From assembly GCA_019873625.1 (NCBI GenBank), contig JAIOAW010000005.1, positions 1 through 64,000 of the forward strand: DNA of 64,000 nucleotides, written 5' to 3'. The notes under the pieces were generated by a model. It made no database searches. It saw only the letters and a list, made by a program, of their open reading frames with translations, and was not told where the DNA came from. Shown piece after piece: positions 35,172 through 44,242 of this stretch. This DNA is from Chloroflexota bacterium (GTDB lineage: Bacteria; Chloroflexota; Anaerolineae; UBA1429). Within the stretch, counting starts at the first letter, position 1; each line of letters begins with the position of its first letter. Position numbers and translations under genes: made by a program.

Positions 35172-36809
35172 ATGATCGTCGTGGTGGATAATTACGATTC
35201 GTTCACCTACAACATCGTGCAGCATTTGGGCGAATTGGGCGCGGAGACGCGCGTCTTTCGCAACGACCAAACGACACCGGAGGCCATCGAGGCGCTGAAC
35301 CCCTCGCACATCGTCATCTCGCCGGGGCCGGGCACGCCGGAGCGCGACGCGGGCATTGCCAATGAGGTCATCCGGCGCTTTCATGGGCGCGTGCCCATTT
35401 TGGGGGTATGTTTGGGGCATCAATGCATCGCCTACGTCTTTGGGGCGCAGATAGGCCGCGCCGAACGGCTGATGCACGGCAAGACGTCACGCATCCTTCA
35501 CCAAGGGGGCGATCTCTTCCAGGGCATTCCCTCTCCCTTTGAGGCGACGCGCTATCACTCGCTCATCGTGCGCGAGCCTTTGCCGGCGACGCTCGAGGTG
35601 ATGGCCCGCACAGTGGAAGGCGAGATCATGGCCCTTCGTCACCGAGAGGCGCCTACCTGGGGCGTGCAGTTCCACCCGGAATCCATCCTTACGCCGTACG
35701 GCAAGCGCCTCTTGCAGAATTTTATCGCGCTAGCGGAGGTGCGAGGCGAGCCAACGGCCCCCCAAGAAGCGATGACCCTGCCCGCGGCTATCGAACGGGC
35801 GCTTCAACGCGAGCACCTTTCTGCCGAAGAGGCCGAGCAGGTGATGGGGCGCATTATGGCCGGCGAGGCCACGCCGGCGCAGATCGGCGCTTATTTGGCC
35901 GCCCTGCGCGCCAAGGGCGAAACGGTGGAGGAGATCATCGGGTTTGCGCGGGCTATGCGCCGCCAGGCGACGCCCGTGCGCCCCAGCCGCCAGCCGCTGG
36001 TGGATACGTGTGGCACCGGCGGAGACGGCGCGCACACCTTCAACGTCTCGACCGCTGCCGGCCTGGTGGCGGCTGGGGCGGGGGTGGCGGTGGCTAAACA
36101 CGGCAATCGCTCCGTCTCCAGTCGCTGCGGGAGCGCGGACGTGCTCCAGGCCCTCGGCGTGCGGCTCGACCTCACGCCGGAACAGATTGCGCGGTGCATT
36201 GATGACGTGGGGTTCGGCTTCTTATTCGCCCCGGCCTTGCACCCCGCGATGAAGCACGCCATCGGCCCGCGCCGCGAGATGGGCGTGCGCACCGTGTTCA
36301 ATATCTTGGGACCGCTCACCAACCCGGCCGGGGCTTCGGTGCAGATTATGGGCACTTATGACCGCGCCTGGGTGGAGCCGCTCGCGCGCGTCCTGCAAGG
36401 GTTGGGGAGCGAGACCGCCTATGTGGTGCACAACAGCGCCGGCCTTGACGAGTTCTCGACCACCGGCGTCAACTATGTCGCAGCGCTGCGCCAGGGAAGG
36501 GTCCACTTGGAGACGGTGGATGCCACCCTTTACGGCCTCCCTCGGGCTGAGGTGGAGGCCCTCCGCGGAGGAGATAGCGCCGAAAATGCCCGCCTGGTGC
36601 GCGAGGTGCTTGAAGGAGTGCGTTCCCCTCGGCGCGATGCCGTGCTCCTCAACGCGGGGATGGCCCTTTGGGCGGCCGGCCTCGCCGCCGATGCCCGCGA
36701 GGGCATCGAGCGGGCAGCCGAGGCCGTGGATAGCGGCCGCGCCCTGGCCGTGTTGGAGCGCCTCATCGCGTTTACCCAGGCCGCCGCGGCCCAAAAGGAG
36801 GCGGCATGA
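35172..36809 (+). CDS. trpGD: TrpG-TrpD fusion: glutamine amidotransferase and anthranilate phosphoribosyltransferase
   Basis: This 545-residue protein fuses two enzymes. Residues 1-190 are the class I glutamine amidotransferase (ISPGPGTPE, catalytic Cys in VCLGHQCIAY, and WGVQFHPES). From about 205 to the end is anthranilate phosphoribosyltransferase (DTCGTGGDGAHTFNVST, KHGNRSVSSRCGSADVLQALG, GPLTNPA). It supplies ammonia to TrpE and then makes phosphoribosyl-anthranilate. The same fusion is known from enteric bacteria. It starts three bases after trpE. Confidence 0.97.
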   Translation: MIVVVDNYDSFTYNIVQHLGELGAETRVFRNDQTTPEAIEALNPSHIVISPGPGTPERDAGIANEVIRRFHGRVPILGVCLGHQCIAYVFGAQIGRAERLMHGKTSRILHQGGDLFQGIPSPFEATRYHSLIVREPLPATLEVMARTVEGEIMALRHREAPTWGVQFHPESILTPYGKRLLQNFIALAEVRGEPTAPQEAMTLPAAIERALQREHLSAEEAEQVMGRIMAGEATPAQIGAYLAALRAKGETVEEIIGFARAMRRQATPVRPSRQPLVDTCGTGGDGAHTFNVSTAAGLVAAGAGVAVAKHGNRSVSSRCGSADVLQALGVRLDLTPEQIARCIDDVGFGFLFAPALHPAMKHAIGPRREMGVRTVFNILGPLTNPAGASVQIMGTYDRAWVEPLARVLQGLGSETAYVVHNSAGLDEFSTTGVNYVAALRQGRVHLETVDATLYGLPRAEVEALRGGDSAENARLVREVLEGVRSPRRDAVLLNAGMALWAAGLAADAREGIERAAEAVDSGRALAVLERLIAFTQAAAAQKEAA

Positions 36810-37615
36810 TCCTCGAAACCCTGGTATCGGCCACACGTGAGCGGCTAGCGGTGCGCCAATCCATCGAGCCGGAGGGAGCCTTGCGGGAGCGCATCCGAGC
36901 CTCGGCGCCGCCGCGAGATTTTATCCAGGGCCTGGCGCGGCCCGGGGTGAGCCTCATCGCCGAGATGAAACGCGCCTCGCCCTCGCGCGGCGCGCTGAAT
37001 ATGGCCCTCGAGCCAAGCCAACTCGCCGTGGATTACGCCCGCGGCGGCGCCGACGCCCTTTCTATCCTCACGGAAGAGACGTATTTTCAGGGAAGCCTTG
37101 GGGATTTGATCCTCGCACGCCAAGCGCTCGAGGGGGCCGGCTACGCGCTCCCGATCTTGCGCAAGGATTTCATCGTGCACCCCTATCAACTCCTCGAGGC
37201 GCGCGCGGCGGGGGCCGACGCGGTGCTCCTCATCGCGGCTCTGCTGGATGATGAAACGCTGGCGAGCCTCTACGCCCAATCGCTCGATTTGGGGCTGACC
37301 CCTCTCATCGAGGTGCACACGCGTGAAGAACTCGAGCGGGCGTTGGCGCTTCGGCCTCGCGTCATCGGCATCAACAATCGAGATTTGCGCGATTTTTCCG
37401 TCTCGCTCGAGGCGACGCGCCTCCTGCGGCCCCTGGTGCCACCCTCTTGTCTGGTCGTCTCCGAAAGCGGCATCCGCACCCCGGAGGAGATGCGCCTCCT
37501 CGCTGCATGGGGAGTGGATGCGGCCCTCATCGGCGAGGGCCTGGTTACAGCGCCCGACCCCATCGCGCAACTCCGCGCGCTGAAACAAGCGGGGTGCGAG
37601 GAGGTGCGCCGATGA
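36806..37615 (+). CDS. trpC: Indole-3-glycerol phosphate synthase
   Basis: This 269-residue TIM-barrel enzyme closes the indole ring from CdRP. Active-site segments are IAEMKRASPSRG (Lys near residue 53), SILTEETYFQGSLGDL, LRKDFIVHPYQLLEARAAGADAVLLI and INNRDLRDFSV, followed by VSESGI. It overlaps the trpGD stop codon by four bases (ATGA), implying translational coupling. Confidence 0.97.
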   Translation: MILETLVSATRERLAVRQSIEPEGALRERIRASAPPRDFIQGLARPGVSLIAEMKRASPSRGALNMALEPSQLAVDYARGGADALSILTEETYFQGSLGDLILARQALEGAGYALPILRKDFIVHPYQLLEARAAGADAVLLIAALLDDETLASLYAQSLDLGLTPLIEVHTREELERALALRPRVIGINNRDLRDFSVSLEATRLLRPLVPPSCLVVSESGIRTPEEMRLLAAWGVDAALIGEGLVTAPDPIAQLRALKQAGCEEVRR

Positions 37616-38238
37616 CGGCCGTCAAGATCTGCGGCCTCACGAATGTGGAAGATGCCCTTTGGGCCTGGCGGTGCGGCGCGGACCTCTTGGGGTTCGTACT
37701 CGTGCCGAGTAGCCCCCGGTACGTGCCGCCCGAACGGCTGAGCGAGATGGCCCAAACCCTGCGGCGCGAACGGTGTGCGGCGCTCTTGGTGGGGGTGCTC
37801 GCCCCTTCTTCGCCGCCGGGAAGCCTCGAGGCGGCCCAGCGCCATCTCGATGTGATCCAGTGGCACGGTGTGGAGGGGGAGCGCATTCTTGAAAAATCGC
37901 GTTTGCCCGTCATCGCGGCGCAGGGCGTGCGGCCAGACCCAGATTGGCGCCCTCTCCCTATGCCGGGGGCCTGGGCCGTCCTCCTCGATGCGTTCGACCC
38001 GGTGCGCCTCGGCGGCACCGGTAAGGCGTGGGATTGGGGCCTCCTCAAACGGCATCTTCCTCTCCACGATCGCCTTATCTTGGCCGGTGGGCTGACGCCG
38101 GAAAACGTCTCCCAGGCCATCGCCGCCGTGCAGCCGTGGGGGGTGGACGTCTCTTCCGGCGTGGAGGCCGCCCCCGGCCGCAAAGACGCGCGGCGCGTCC
38201 AAGCATTCATCCAGAACGCCAAAGGAGCCTTCGTATGA
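37612..38238 (+). CDS. trpF: Phosphoribosylanthranilate isomerase
   Basis: This 208-residue TIM-barrel isomerase begins [14 protein letters not shown], with the catalytic Cys in KICG, has [17 protein letters not shown] near residue 85, a catalytic-Asp segment LLDAF, and [10 protein letters not shown] plus VDVSSGVEA for phosphate binding. It overlaps trpC by ATGA and trpB likewise. Kept separate from trpC, unlike the E. coli fusion. Confidence 0.96.
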   Translation: MTAVKICGLTNVEDALWAWRCGADLLGFVLVPSSPRYVPPERLSEMAQTLRRERCAALLVGVLAPSSPPGSLEAAQRHLDVIQWHGVEGERILEKSRLPVIAAQGVRPDPDWRPLPMPGAWAVLLDAFDPVRLGGTGKAWDWGLLKRHLPLHDRLILAGGLTPENVSQAIAAVQPWGVDVSSGVEAAPGRKDARRVQAFIQNAKGAFV

Positions 38239-39467
38239 CGCCTCTTTGCGAGAGAAACCTTTCGCCCCACGGTTGGCCCGATGCGCGCGGCTACTATGGC
38301 CCCTACGGTGGGCGGTTTGTCGCCGAGACGTTGATGGAGCCGCTCGCCGAATTAGAAGAGGCTTACCGCCAGGCGCGGGAGGACCCCACCTTTCAGGCCG
38401 AGTTGGCTGCCCTCCTGTGCCATTATGTGGGGCGGCCCACGCCCATCACCTATGCCCAACGCTTGAGTGCGGCCTGCGGGGGCGCCCAAATCTGGCTCAA
38501 GCGGGAGGATTTGGCGCACACCGGCGCCCACAAAATCAACAATGCCCTCGGCCAGGCCCTTTTGGCCAAGCGGATGGGCAAGAAGCGGCTCATCGCCGAG
38601 ACGGGCGCGGGCCAGCACGGCGTGGCCACGGCCACGGTGGCGGCGCTCTTGGGGATGGAGTGCACCGTCTATATGGGGTGCGAGGATATGGCCCGTCAAG
38701 CGCCGAACGTCCTAAGGATGAGGCTCCTCGGCGCGGATGTGCGCGCCGTGGAGGGCGGCAGCCGCACCCTGAAAGATGCCATCAACGAGGCCCTGCGCGA
38801 TTGGGCCTACAGCGTGCGCGAGAGTTACTACCTTCTCGGCTCGGCCTTGGGGCCGCATCCCTATCCCCTCATCGTGCGCGATTTGCAGAGCGTCATCGGC
38901 CGAGAGGCCCGCGAGCAGATGCTCGCCCAGGCTGGCCGCCTGCCGGATATCCTCGTGGCGTGCGTGGGGGGAGGTTCGAACGCCATCGGCCTCTTTTACC
39001 CCTTTTTGCAGGATGGCATCGAGATGGTGGGCGTGGAGGCGGGCGGCGAGGGCCTGGCGAGCCATCGGCATGCCTCGCGGCTGACGGGCGCACCCGAAAG
39101 CCGAGTGGGCGTTCTGCACGGCGTGAGAACGTACGTCCTGCAAGATGAGCACGGCCAAATCGCCGCGACGCATTCCATCTCGGCGGGGTTGGATTATCCC
39201 TCCGTCGGCCCGGAGCATGCCCTCTTGTATGAGATGGGCCGCGTGCGTTACACGGCGGTTACCGATGGGGAGGCCCTGGCTGCCTTTCAGGCCCTGGCGC
39301 GGTTGGAGGGCATCTTGCCGGCGTTGGAATCGGCCCACGCCATCGCCGAGGCGATGCGCCTCGCCGCGGCGAGGCCCAAGGAGGCCATCCTTCTGGTGAA
39401 CCTCTCTGGCCGCGGCGATAAGGATTTGGATACCGTCTCGGCGGCTCTTGAGGAGGGAGGACGATGA
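38235..39467 (+). CDS. trpB: Tryptophan synthase beta chain
   Basis: This 410-residue PLP enzyme condenses indole with serine. The PLP lysine lies in [18 protein letters not shown] near residue 96, the catalytic Glu in AETGAGQHG, and the phosphate cup in VGGGSNAIG. The N-terminal [22 protein letters not shown] is that of the classical TrpB1 type, which works in complex with TrpA. ATGA overlaps on both sides couple it to trpF and trpA. Confidence 0.97.
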   Translation: MTPLCERNLSPHGWPDARGYYGPYGGRFVAETLMEPLAELEEAYRQAREDPTFQAELAALLCHYVGRPTPITYAQRLSAACGGAQIWLKREDLAHTGAHKINNALGQALLAKRMGKKRLIAETGAGQHGVATATVAALLGMECTVYMGCEDMARQAPNVLRMRLLGADVRAVEGGSRTLKDAINEALRDWAYSVRESYYLLGSALGPHPYPLIVRDLQSVIGREAREQMLAQAGRLPDILVACVGGGSNAIGLFYPFLQDGIEMVGVEAGGEGLASHRHASRLTGAPESRVGVLHGVRTYVLQDEHGQIAATHSISAGLDYPSVGPEHALLYEMGRVRYTAVTDGEALAAFQALARLEGILPALESAHAIAEAMRLAAARPKEAILLVNLSGRGDKDLDTVSAALEEGGR

Positions 39468-40270
39468 AAGATAGACCCTTTGGCCGCGAGGCCCTGGCCG
39501 CTGCTTTTGCCCGGGCGCGCGCCGAGCGCCGCGCCGCGTTGATCACCTATTTGACGGCGGGGTATCCCTCGCTAGAGGATTCGCCCGCCTTGCTGAAAGC
39601 GCTCGCCCAGGGCGGCGCGGATATCCTCGAACTCGGCGTGCCCTTTTCGGACCCTATAGCCGATGGGCCGACCATTCAAAAGGCGAGTTACGTCGCGCTC
39701 CAGAACGGCACAACGCCTTCGGCCTGCCTGAACCTGGTGCGGCGCCTGCGCGAGGAGGGCTTTCGAACGCCGATGGTCCTGATGGGGTATTACAACCCCA
39801 TCTACCGCTACGGCCTTGAGGCCTACGCCCAGGCCTGCCGGGAGGTGGGGGTGGATGGCCTCATCGTGCCCGATGTGCCGGTGGAAGAGGCGGAACCCCT
39901 GCAATCCGCCTGCCGCGCCTATGGCCTGGCCCTCATCCTCCTCGCTGCGCCCACCACGCGGGAGGATCGCCTGCGGCGCATCGCCGCGCAGACGGAAGGG
40001 TTCCTGTACTTGGTGGCGCGGTTGGGCATCACGGGGGCGGGGGATGGGTTGACTGGCGACCTTTTCGACCGGGTAGCGCAGGTGCGCCGTTTTGCCCGCA
40101 CGCCGGTGGCCGTAGGGTTCGGCATCGCCATGCCAGAGCAAGCGCGGGCGCTCGCCCCTTGGGTGGATGGGGTCATCGTCGGGAGCGCCATCGTCGAGCG
40201 CGCCCCTCAGGGGCCGGGGGCACTCGCCGAATACGTCGCCAGCCTCAGGGCGGCCCTGAGGCTGGCGTAA
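39464..40270 (+). CDS. trpA: Tryptophan synthase alpha chain
   Basis: This 268-residue TIM barrel splits indole-3-glycerol phosphate and passes indole to TrpB. The catalytic Glu and Asp are in [19 protein letters not shown] (about residues 47-65), followed by [12 protein letters not shown] and [16 protein letters not shown]. The loop [10 protein letters not shown] carries the phosphate contacts. A perfect 10-bp inverted repeat (40241-40263) lies in its last codons. Last gene of the operon; it converges on pheT. Confidence 0.97.
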   Translation: MKDRPFGREALAAAFARARAERRAALITYLTAGYPSLEDSPALLKALAQGGADILELGVPFSDPIADGPTIQKASYVALQNGTTPSACLNLVRRLREEGFRTPMVLMGYYNPIYRYGLEAYAQACREVGVDGLIVPDVPVEEAEPLQSACRAYGLALILLAAPTTREDRLRRIAAQTEGFLYLVARLGITGAGDGLTGDLFDRVAQVRRFARTPVAVGFGIAMPEQARALAPWVDGVIVGSAIVERAPQGPGALAEYVASLRAALRLA

Positions 40271-40290
40271 AAGGGCAGAAGGCGAGAGCG

Positions 40291-42759
40291 CTAGCCGCGC
40301 AGTTCGGCGCCGAACTCTTGGCGCAAGGCCTGGACGATGCGATCGCGCTGTTTGTTGGCCTGCTCGCTCGTGAGGGTGCGGTCGGGCGCTTGGAAGGTGA
40401 GCCGATAGGCGAGACTCTTTTTGCCCGCGCCGATCTGCTCGCCCTGGTACACATCAAAGAGGATCACCTCGGCGAGCCACGGGCCGCCCGCCCGGCGGAT
40501 GGCCTCTTGCACGGCATCGGATGGCACATCGGCGTTCACCACCACGGCCAAGTCGAGTTTGAGGGGCGGCATCCGCGAGATGGATCGGTAGCGACCGCCC
40601 GGCACAGAGGCCTTCAGGAGGCGTTCGAGATCCACTTCGGCAAGGCAAACGGGTTGATCCGGCAAATCGAAGGCAGCGCGCACCATAGGGTGCACCTCCC
40701 CCAGGATGCCGATTTCCTCTTCGCCGACCTTGAGCGCCGCCGCGCGGCCGGGGTGGAACGTGGGATGCTCTTTGGGCACGAAAGAGACGTTGGCCACATC
40801 CATCCGCTCGCAAAGGGCCTCGATGATGCCCTTGAGGTCGTAAAAATCGAGCGGTTCCTCGGCGCGTTTGAGCCAGGTAAGCGGTTCGCGCGGCCCGCTC
40901 AGGGCAATGCTAAGGCGGCGCGGCTCATCGGGGAGGGATCGCCCCTCGCGGGGCAAATAGACGTGGGCGACCTCGAATACAGCCACGCGTTCCACCAGGC
41001 GCAGGTTGCGCGCCACTGTTTCGAGCGTGGTATTCATCAGCGTTTGGCGCAAATATTCGTGCTCGCGGCTCAAAGGGTTCGCCAAACGGATGTATGCGTT
41101 GGGGTCCGGCGGGGCGCCGCCCGGCGTCAATTTGGCCACGCTCTCCAGGTTCGTGAGTGAATAGGAGATCATCTCCGTCAGCCCGCACCCCACCAAGATG
41201 TCTCGCACGCGCTCCTCTTGCTCTACGTCGCGGTTGCGCCACTGGCGGGGCATTTCCTCGGCCATCAGCGTGCTGGGCAAGCGGTCATAGCCGTAGAGGC
41301 GGGCAATCTCCTCGATGAGGTCGGCGGGGATGGAGACATCCAGCCGGTAACTGGGCACCCGCACGAGAAGGGTGCCCTCCTCGCCGGGGTGCTCTTCACA
41401 GGCGAAGTCGAGCCGCCCGAGGAGTTCCTTCACCTCTTGAGGGGAAAGGGAGATGCCCAGCAAGCGCTTGATCTCCGAAACACGGAAGGGGATGACCTTC
41501 TCCGGCGCCTTGCGGGGATAGTTATCGGCAAAGCCCTTGGCCACCGTGCCACCGGCTAGGGTGCGCATCAATTCGCACGCCCGCCGAAGCGCGACGACCG
41601 TCAGTTCGGGGTCCACCCCGCGCCCAAAGCGCTGGGCCGCCTCGCTAGGGATGCGCAGGGCTGCCGAGGTGCGCCGCACGCTGATGAAATCGAAATTGGC
41701 TGATTCGAGGAGGACGTCCACCGTTTGCTCGGTGACCTCGCTCTCCAAGCCGCCCATCACGCCCGCCACAGCCACCGGCCCGCCGCCATCGGTGATGAGG
41801 AGCATATCGCGCGTAAAAGTGCGGCGTTCGCCATCGAGCGTGGTCATCTCCTCGCCCTCGCGGGCGCGGCGCACGATGATGGTGGGCACTCCGCCGGACC
41901 GCGCGGGGCGCAGGAGGCGGTAATCGAAGGCGTGCAGGGGCTGGCCCCATTCGAGCATCACATAATTCGTGATATCCACCACGTTGTTGATGGGGCGCAT
42001 TCCGGCCAGGATGAGGCGCCTCTGCATCCATTGGGGTGAGGGGCCGATCTGGACGCCCTTGATGAGCGCCGCGCTGTAACGCGGGCAGAGGTCCGGGTCT
42101 TGGATGACGATTTCGATTTGGCCGTCAATCGGCTCCCCCACCGCCTCGACGTTTGGCTCGGAGATTTGGAGGGTTCCCCCGGTGAGCGCGGCCACCTCAC
42201 GGGCCACGCCCACCATCGAAAAACAGCGCGCCAGGTTGGGCGTCAGGTCAATATCGAGCACCGTATCTCCCCAGTAATCCGCAAAGGGCATCCCCACGGG
42301 GGCATCATCCGGCAGGATGAGGATGCCCGTGTGCTCGTCCGAAATGCCCAATTCCTTTTCCGAGCAGACCATCCCCTCGGAATAGACGCCGCGAATCTTG
42401 CTCCGTTTGAGCGTCTTATATTGGAGCGTCTCGGCGTAAGGGTCCACAAGGCGGGCGCCCACCGTGGCAAAGACCACCTTTTGCCCCGCATCGCCTACGC
42501 GCAAATTGGGAGCGCCGGTGACGACCTCCAGGGGCGCCTCGGCGCCGTAATCCACCGTGACGAGCACGAGGCGATCCGCATCGGGGTGGGGGCGCACCTT
42601 GAGCACCTGCCCGACAAAGATCTTCGTCCGATCCCACTCCTCGCCCACGCGCTCGATCTTGGCCACCTCCAAACCGCCCAGGGTGAGCCGATTGGCCAGG
42701 GCCTCGACGGAGAGGGGCCAGGCGACGAACTCTCGAAGCCAACTGAGAGGGACGCGCAT
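40291..42759 (-). CDS. pheT: Phenylalanyl-tRNA synthetase beta subunit
   Basis: This 822-residue subunit of the alpha2beta2 enzyme has the N-terminal tRNA-binding EMAPII-like domain (KVRPHPDADRLVLVTVDYG, residues 52-70), the B3/B4 editing domain with an AGMRPINNVVDITNYVMLEWGQPLHAFD stretch, B5, the catalytic-like core, and the C-terminal ferredoxin-fold anticodon-binding domain (PPLKLDLAVVV). It follows pheS by 24 bases with GGAGG and AGAGGAG upstream. Confidence 0.97.
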   Translation of the reverse strand: MRVPLSWLREFVAWPLSVEALANRLTLGGLEVAKIERVGEEWDRTKIFVGQVLKVRPHPDADRLVLVTVDYGAEAPLEVVTGAPNLRVGDAGQKVVFATVGARLVDPYAETLQYKTLKRSKIRGVYSEGMVCSEKELGISDEHTGILILPDDAPVGMPFADYWGDTVLDIDLTPNLARCFSMVGVAREVAALTGGTLQISEPNVEAVGEPIDGQIEIVIQDPDLCPRYSAALIKGVQIGPSPQWMQRRLILAGMRPINNVVDITNYVMLEWGQPLHAFDYRLLRPARSGGVPTIIVRRAREGEEMTTLDGERRTFTRDMLLITDGGGPVAVAGVMGGLESEVTEQTVDVLLESANFDFISVRRTSAALRIPSEAAQRFGRGVDPELTVVALRRACELMRTLAGGTVAKGFADNYPRKAPEKVIPFRVSEIKRLLGISLSPQEVKELLGRLDFACEEHPGEEGTLLVRVPSYRLDVSIPADLIEEIARLYGYDRLPSTLMAEEMPRQWRNRDVEQEERVRDILVGCGLTEMISYSLTNLESVAKLTPGGAPPDPNAYIRLANPLSREHEYLRQTLMNTTLETVARNLRLVERVAVFEVAHVYLPREGRSLPDEPRRLSIALSGPREPLTWLKRAEEPLDFYDLKGIIEALCERMDVANVSFVPKEHPTFHPGRAAALKVGEEEIGILGEVHPMVRAAFDLPDQPVCLAEVDLERLLKASVPGGRYRSISRMPPLKLDLAVVVNADVPSDAVQEAIRRAGGPWLAEVILFDVYQGEQIGAGKKSLAYRLTFQAPDRTLTSEQANKQRDRIVQALRQEFGAELRG

Positions 42760-42783
42760 CTCCTCTTAAACCTCCTTGATGGA

Positions 42784-43812
42784 TCAGGCGAACTGCGCGA
42801 GAAAGCGCACGTCGTTGGAGAAGAACAGGCGGATATCCTCAATGCCGTATTTGAGGATGGCGATGCGCTCCGGCCCCATGCCGAAGGCGAACCCGCTGTA
42901 AAGGTCCGGGTCATATCCGCCGTTCTGGAGGACCTGTGGGTGCACCATCCCGCAGCCCAAGATTTCTAGCCAGCCGCTGTATTTGCACATTGGGCAGCCC
43001 TTGCCGTGGCAGAGGATGCAGTCTATATCCACTTCTGCGCTCGGCTCGGTAAAGGGAAAGTAAGAGGGGCGGAAGCGCAAGCGCCGCTCGGGGCCGAACA
43101 TCTGCCGGGCAAAGTTCTCCAAAGTGCCTTTGAGGTCTCCCATCGTGATGTTTTTGCCCACCACGAGGCCCTCCACCTGGTGGAACATCTGCTCGCTGCG
43201 CACAGTAACCTGCTCGTAACGGTAGCACTTGCCCGGCAAGATGACGCGAAACGGCTCTGGGTAAAAGTGGCGCATCGCCCGAATTTGCCCCGGCGAGGTA
43301 TGCGTGCGCAAAAGGACGCCGGGCCGCGTGGTGTAAAAGGTGCTCCACATATCGCGCGCCGGGTGGTGGGGCGGGATGTTCAATAACTGAAAGTTGGTGA
43401 GGTCGTCTTCTACCTCTGGCGTGGGGAAGACGTGGAACCCCATCTGCGCAAAGATGAAGGCGATCTCCCGCAGGGTCTGTGTGCTGATGTGCAGCACCCC
43501 CAAGGCCGGCTTGCGGCCGGGGAGGCGCACATCGAGGGCGTTTTGGGCGAGGTCTCGCTCCAGCGCGGCGCGCTGAAGGGCCTCGCGGCGCGCCTCAAAG
43601 GCCTGGGTGAGGGTTTGGTTCAGCGCGTTCGCGCGCTGGCCGGCCGCTGGCCTCTCTTCCGGCGGCAGTTGGCCGATGCTCCGCAGGGCCAGCGTGATGG
43701 CCCCGCGCCTGCCCAGGTACTTTTGGCGCCACGCCTCCAACTCGTCGAGCGAGGAGGCCTTTTCCAACTCCTCTTGGGCCTGCACGCCGAGGCGTTCGAG
43801 TTCCTCTAGCAT
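42784..43812 (-). CDS. pheS: Phenylalanyl-tRNA synthetase alpha subunit
   Basis: This 342-residue class II catalytic subunit has an N-terminal coiled coil (residues 1-85), then LLRTHTSPGQIRAM, the motif 2 region GKCYRYEQVTVRSEQMFHQVEG and the motif 3 segment GFAFGMGPERIAILKYGIEDIR. AAGGAGGGAG precedes the ATG. First gene of pheST, controlled by the T-box leader upstream. Phe is attached to the 2'-OH of tRNA-Phe. Confidence 0.97.
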   Translation of the reverse strand: MLEELERLGVQAQEELEKASSLDELEAWRQKYLGRRGAITLALRSIGQLPPEERPAAGQRANALNQTLTQAFEARREALQRAALERDLAQNALDVRLPGRKPALGVLHISTQTLREIAFIFAQMGFHVFPTPEVEDDLTNFQLLNIPPHHPARDMWSTFYTTRPGVLLRTHTSPGQIRAMRHFYPEPFRVILPGKCYRYEQVTVRSEQMFHQVEGLVVGKNITMGDLKGTLENFARQMFGPERRLRFRPSYFPFTEPSAEVDIDCILCHGKGCPMCKYSGWLEILGCGMVHPQVLQNGGYDPDLYSGFAFGMGPERIAILKYGIEDIRLFFSNDVRFLAQFA

Positions 43813-43845
43813 ACTCCCTCCTTGCGATTTACCCGATAAATGAGA

Positions 43846-44147
43846 AGCGATCGCAACCCATCAGGGACGAAGTTGCGATCGCTAATCCTCCGCGGTACCA
43901 CCCTGTTTGGCCCCTTGGCGAGGCCCTCTCACCGCCGGCGGCCCTTGATGAGGGCATACCGGCTGCCCTGCTAACGGGGGGCTTCCGGAGCGGCCTACTT
44001 TGCACCCAAGAAGGGCGTGTTCAACCGTCGGCTCCAGAGTGAACTTCGGCGAGGTTCTTCCCAAGGGGACTTGCAGTCGGCGATCCCCTCTCCCTGGGGG
44101 CCTCCCCTCGCGTACTCTCTCTTTCGCAGCCTTTGAGCATCTCAGTT
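43846..44147 (-). promoter_or_regulatory. T-box riboswitch (tRNA-Phe) of pheST
   Basis: Read on the minus strand the leader has AGAGAGAGTACG near the stem I base, a candidate specifier TTC preceded by GAAG at 44043-44041, a hairpin rich stem II/III region, and the T-box AGGGTGGTACCGCGG at 43904-43890. It ends in a perfect 12-bp stem AGCGATCGCAAC/GTTGCGATCGCT (43883-43846) followed by TCTCATTT, the terminator. Uncharged tRNA-Phe should allow read-through into pheS. Confidence 0.92.
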
Positions 44148-44153
44148 GGCGCT

Positions 44154-44182
44154 ACTATACACCGCGCGCAGGGGGATGTCAA
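44154..44182 (-). promoter_or_regulatory. Promoter of pheST
   Basis: On the minus strand a perfect TTGACA and TATAGT are 17 bases apart, immediately upstream of the T-box leader. Confidence 0.88.
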
Positions 44183-44185
44183 AAT

Positions 44186-44231
44186 GTTACGAAACGTCGG
44201 TAGATTTTGATATCTACCGACATTTCGTAAC
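44186..44231. terminator. 46-bp near-perfect palindrome, likely terminator
   Basis: Two 20-base arms (GTTACGAAACGTCGGTAGAT and its complement with one mismatch) surround a six-base loop, TTTGAT. It lies 12 bases past the end of the Gfo/Idh gene and four bases before the pheS -35 box. On the minus strand ATTTTG follows the hairpin, so termination of the sugar operon is the simplest reading; a protein-binding site is possible. Confidence 0.6.
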
Positions 44232-44242
44232 CAATACCTTCT

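Noticed and set aside
40241-40263. Intrinsic terminator of the trp operon
   Set aside because: The 10-bp stem is perfect, but it lies within the last codons of trpA and no U-run follows; kept only as a note on trpA.
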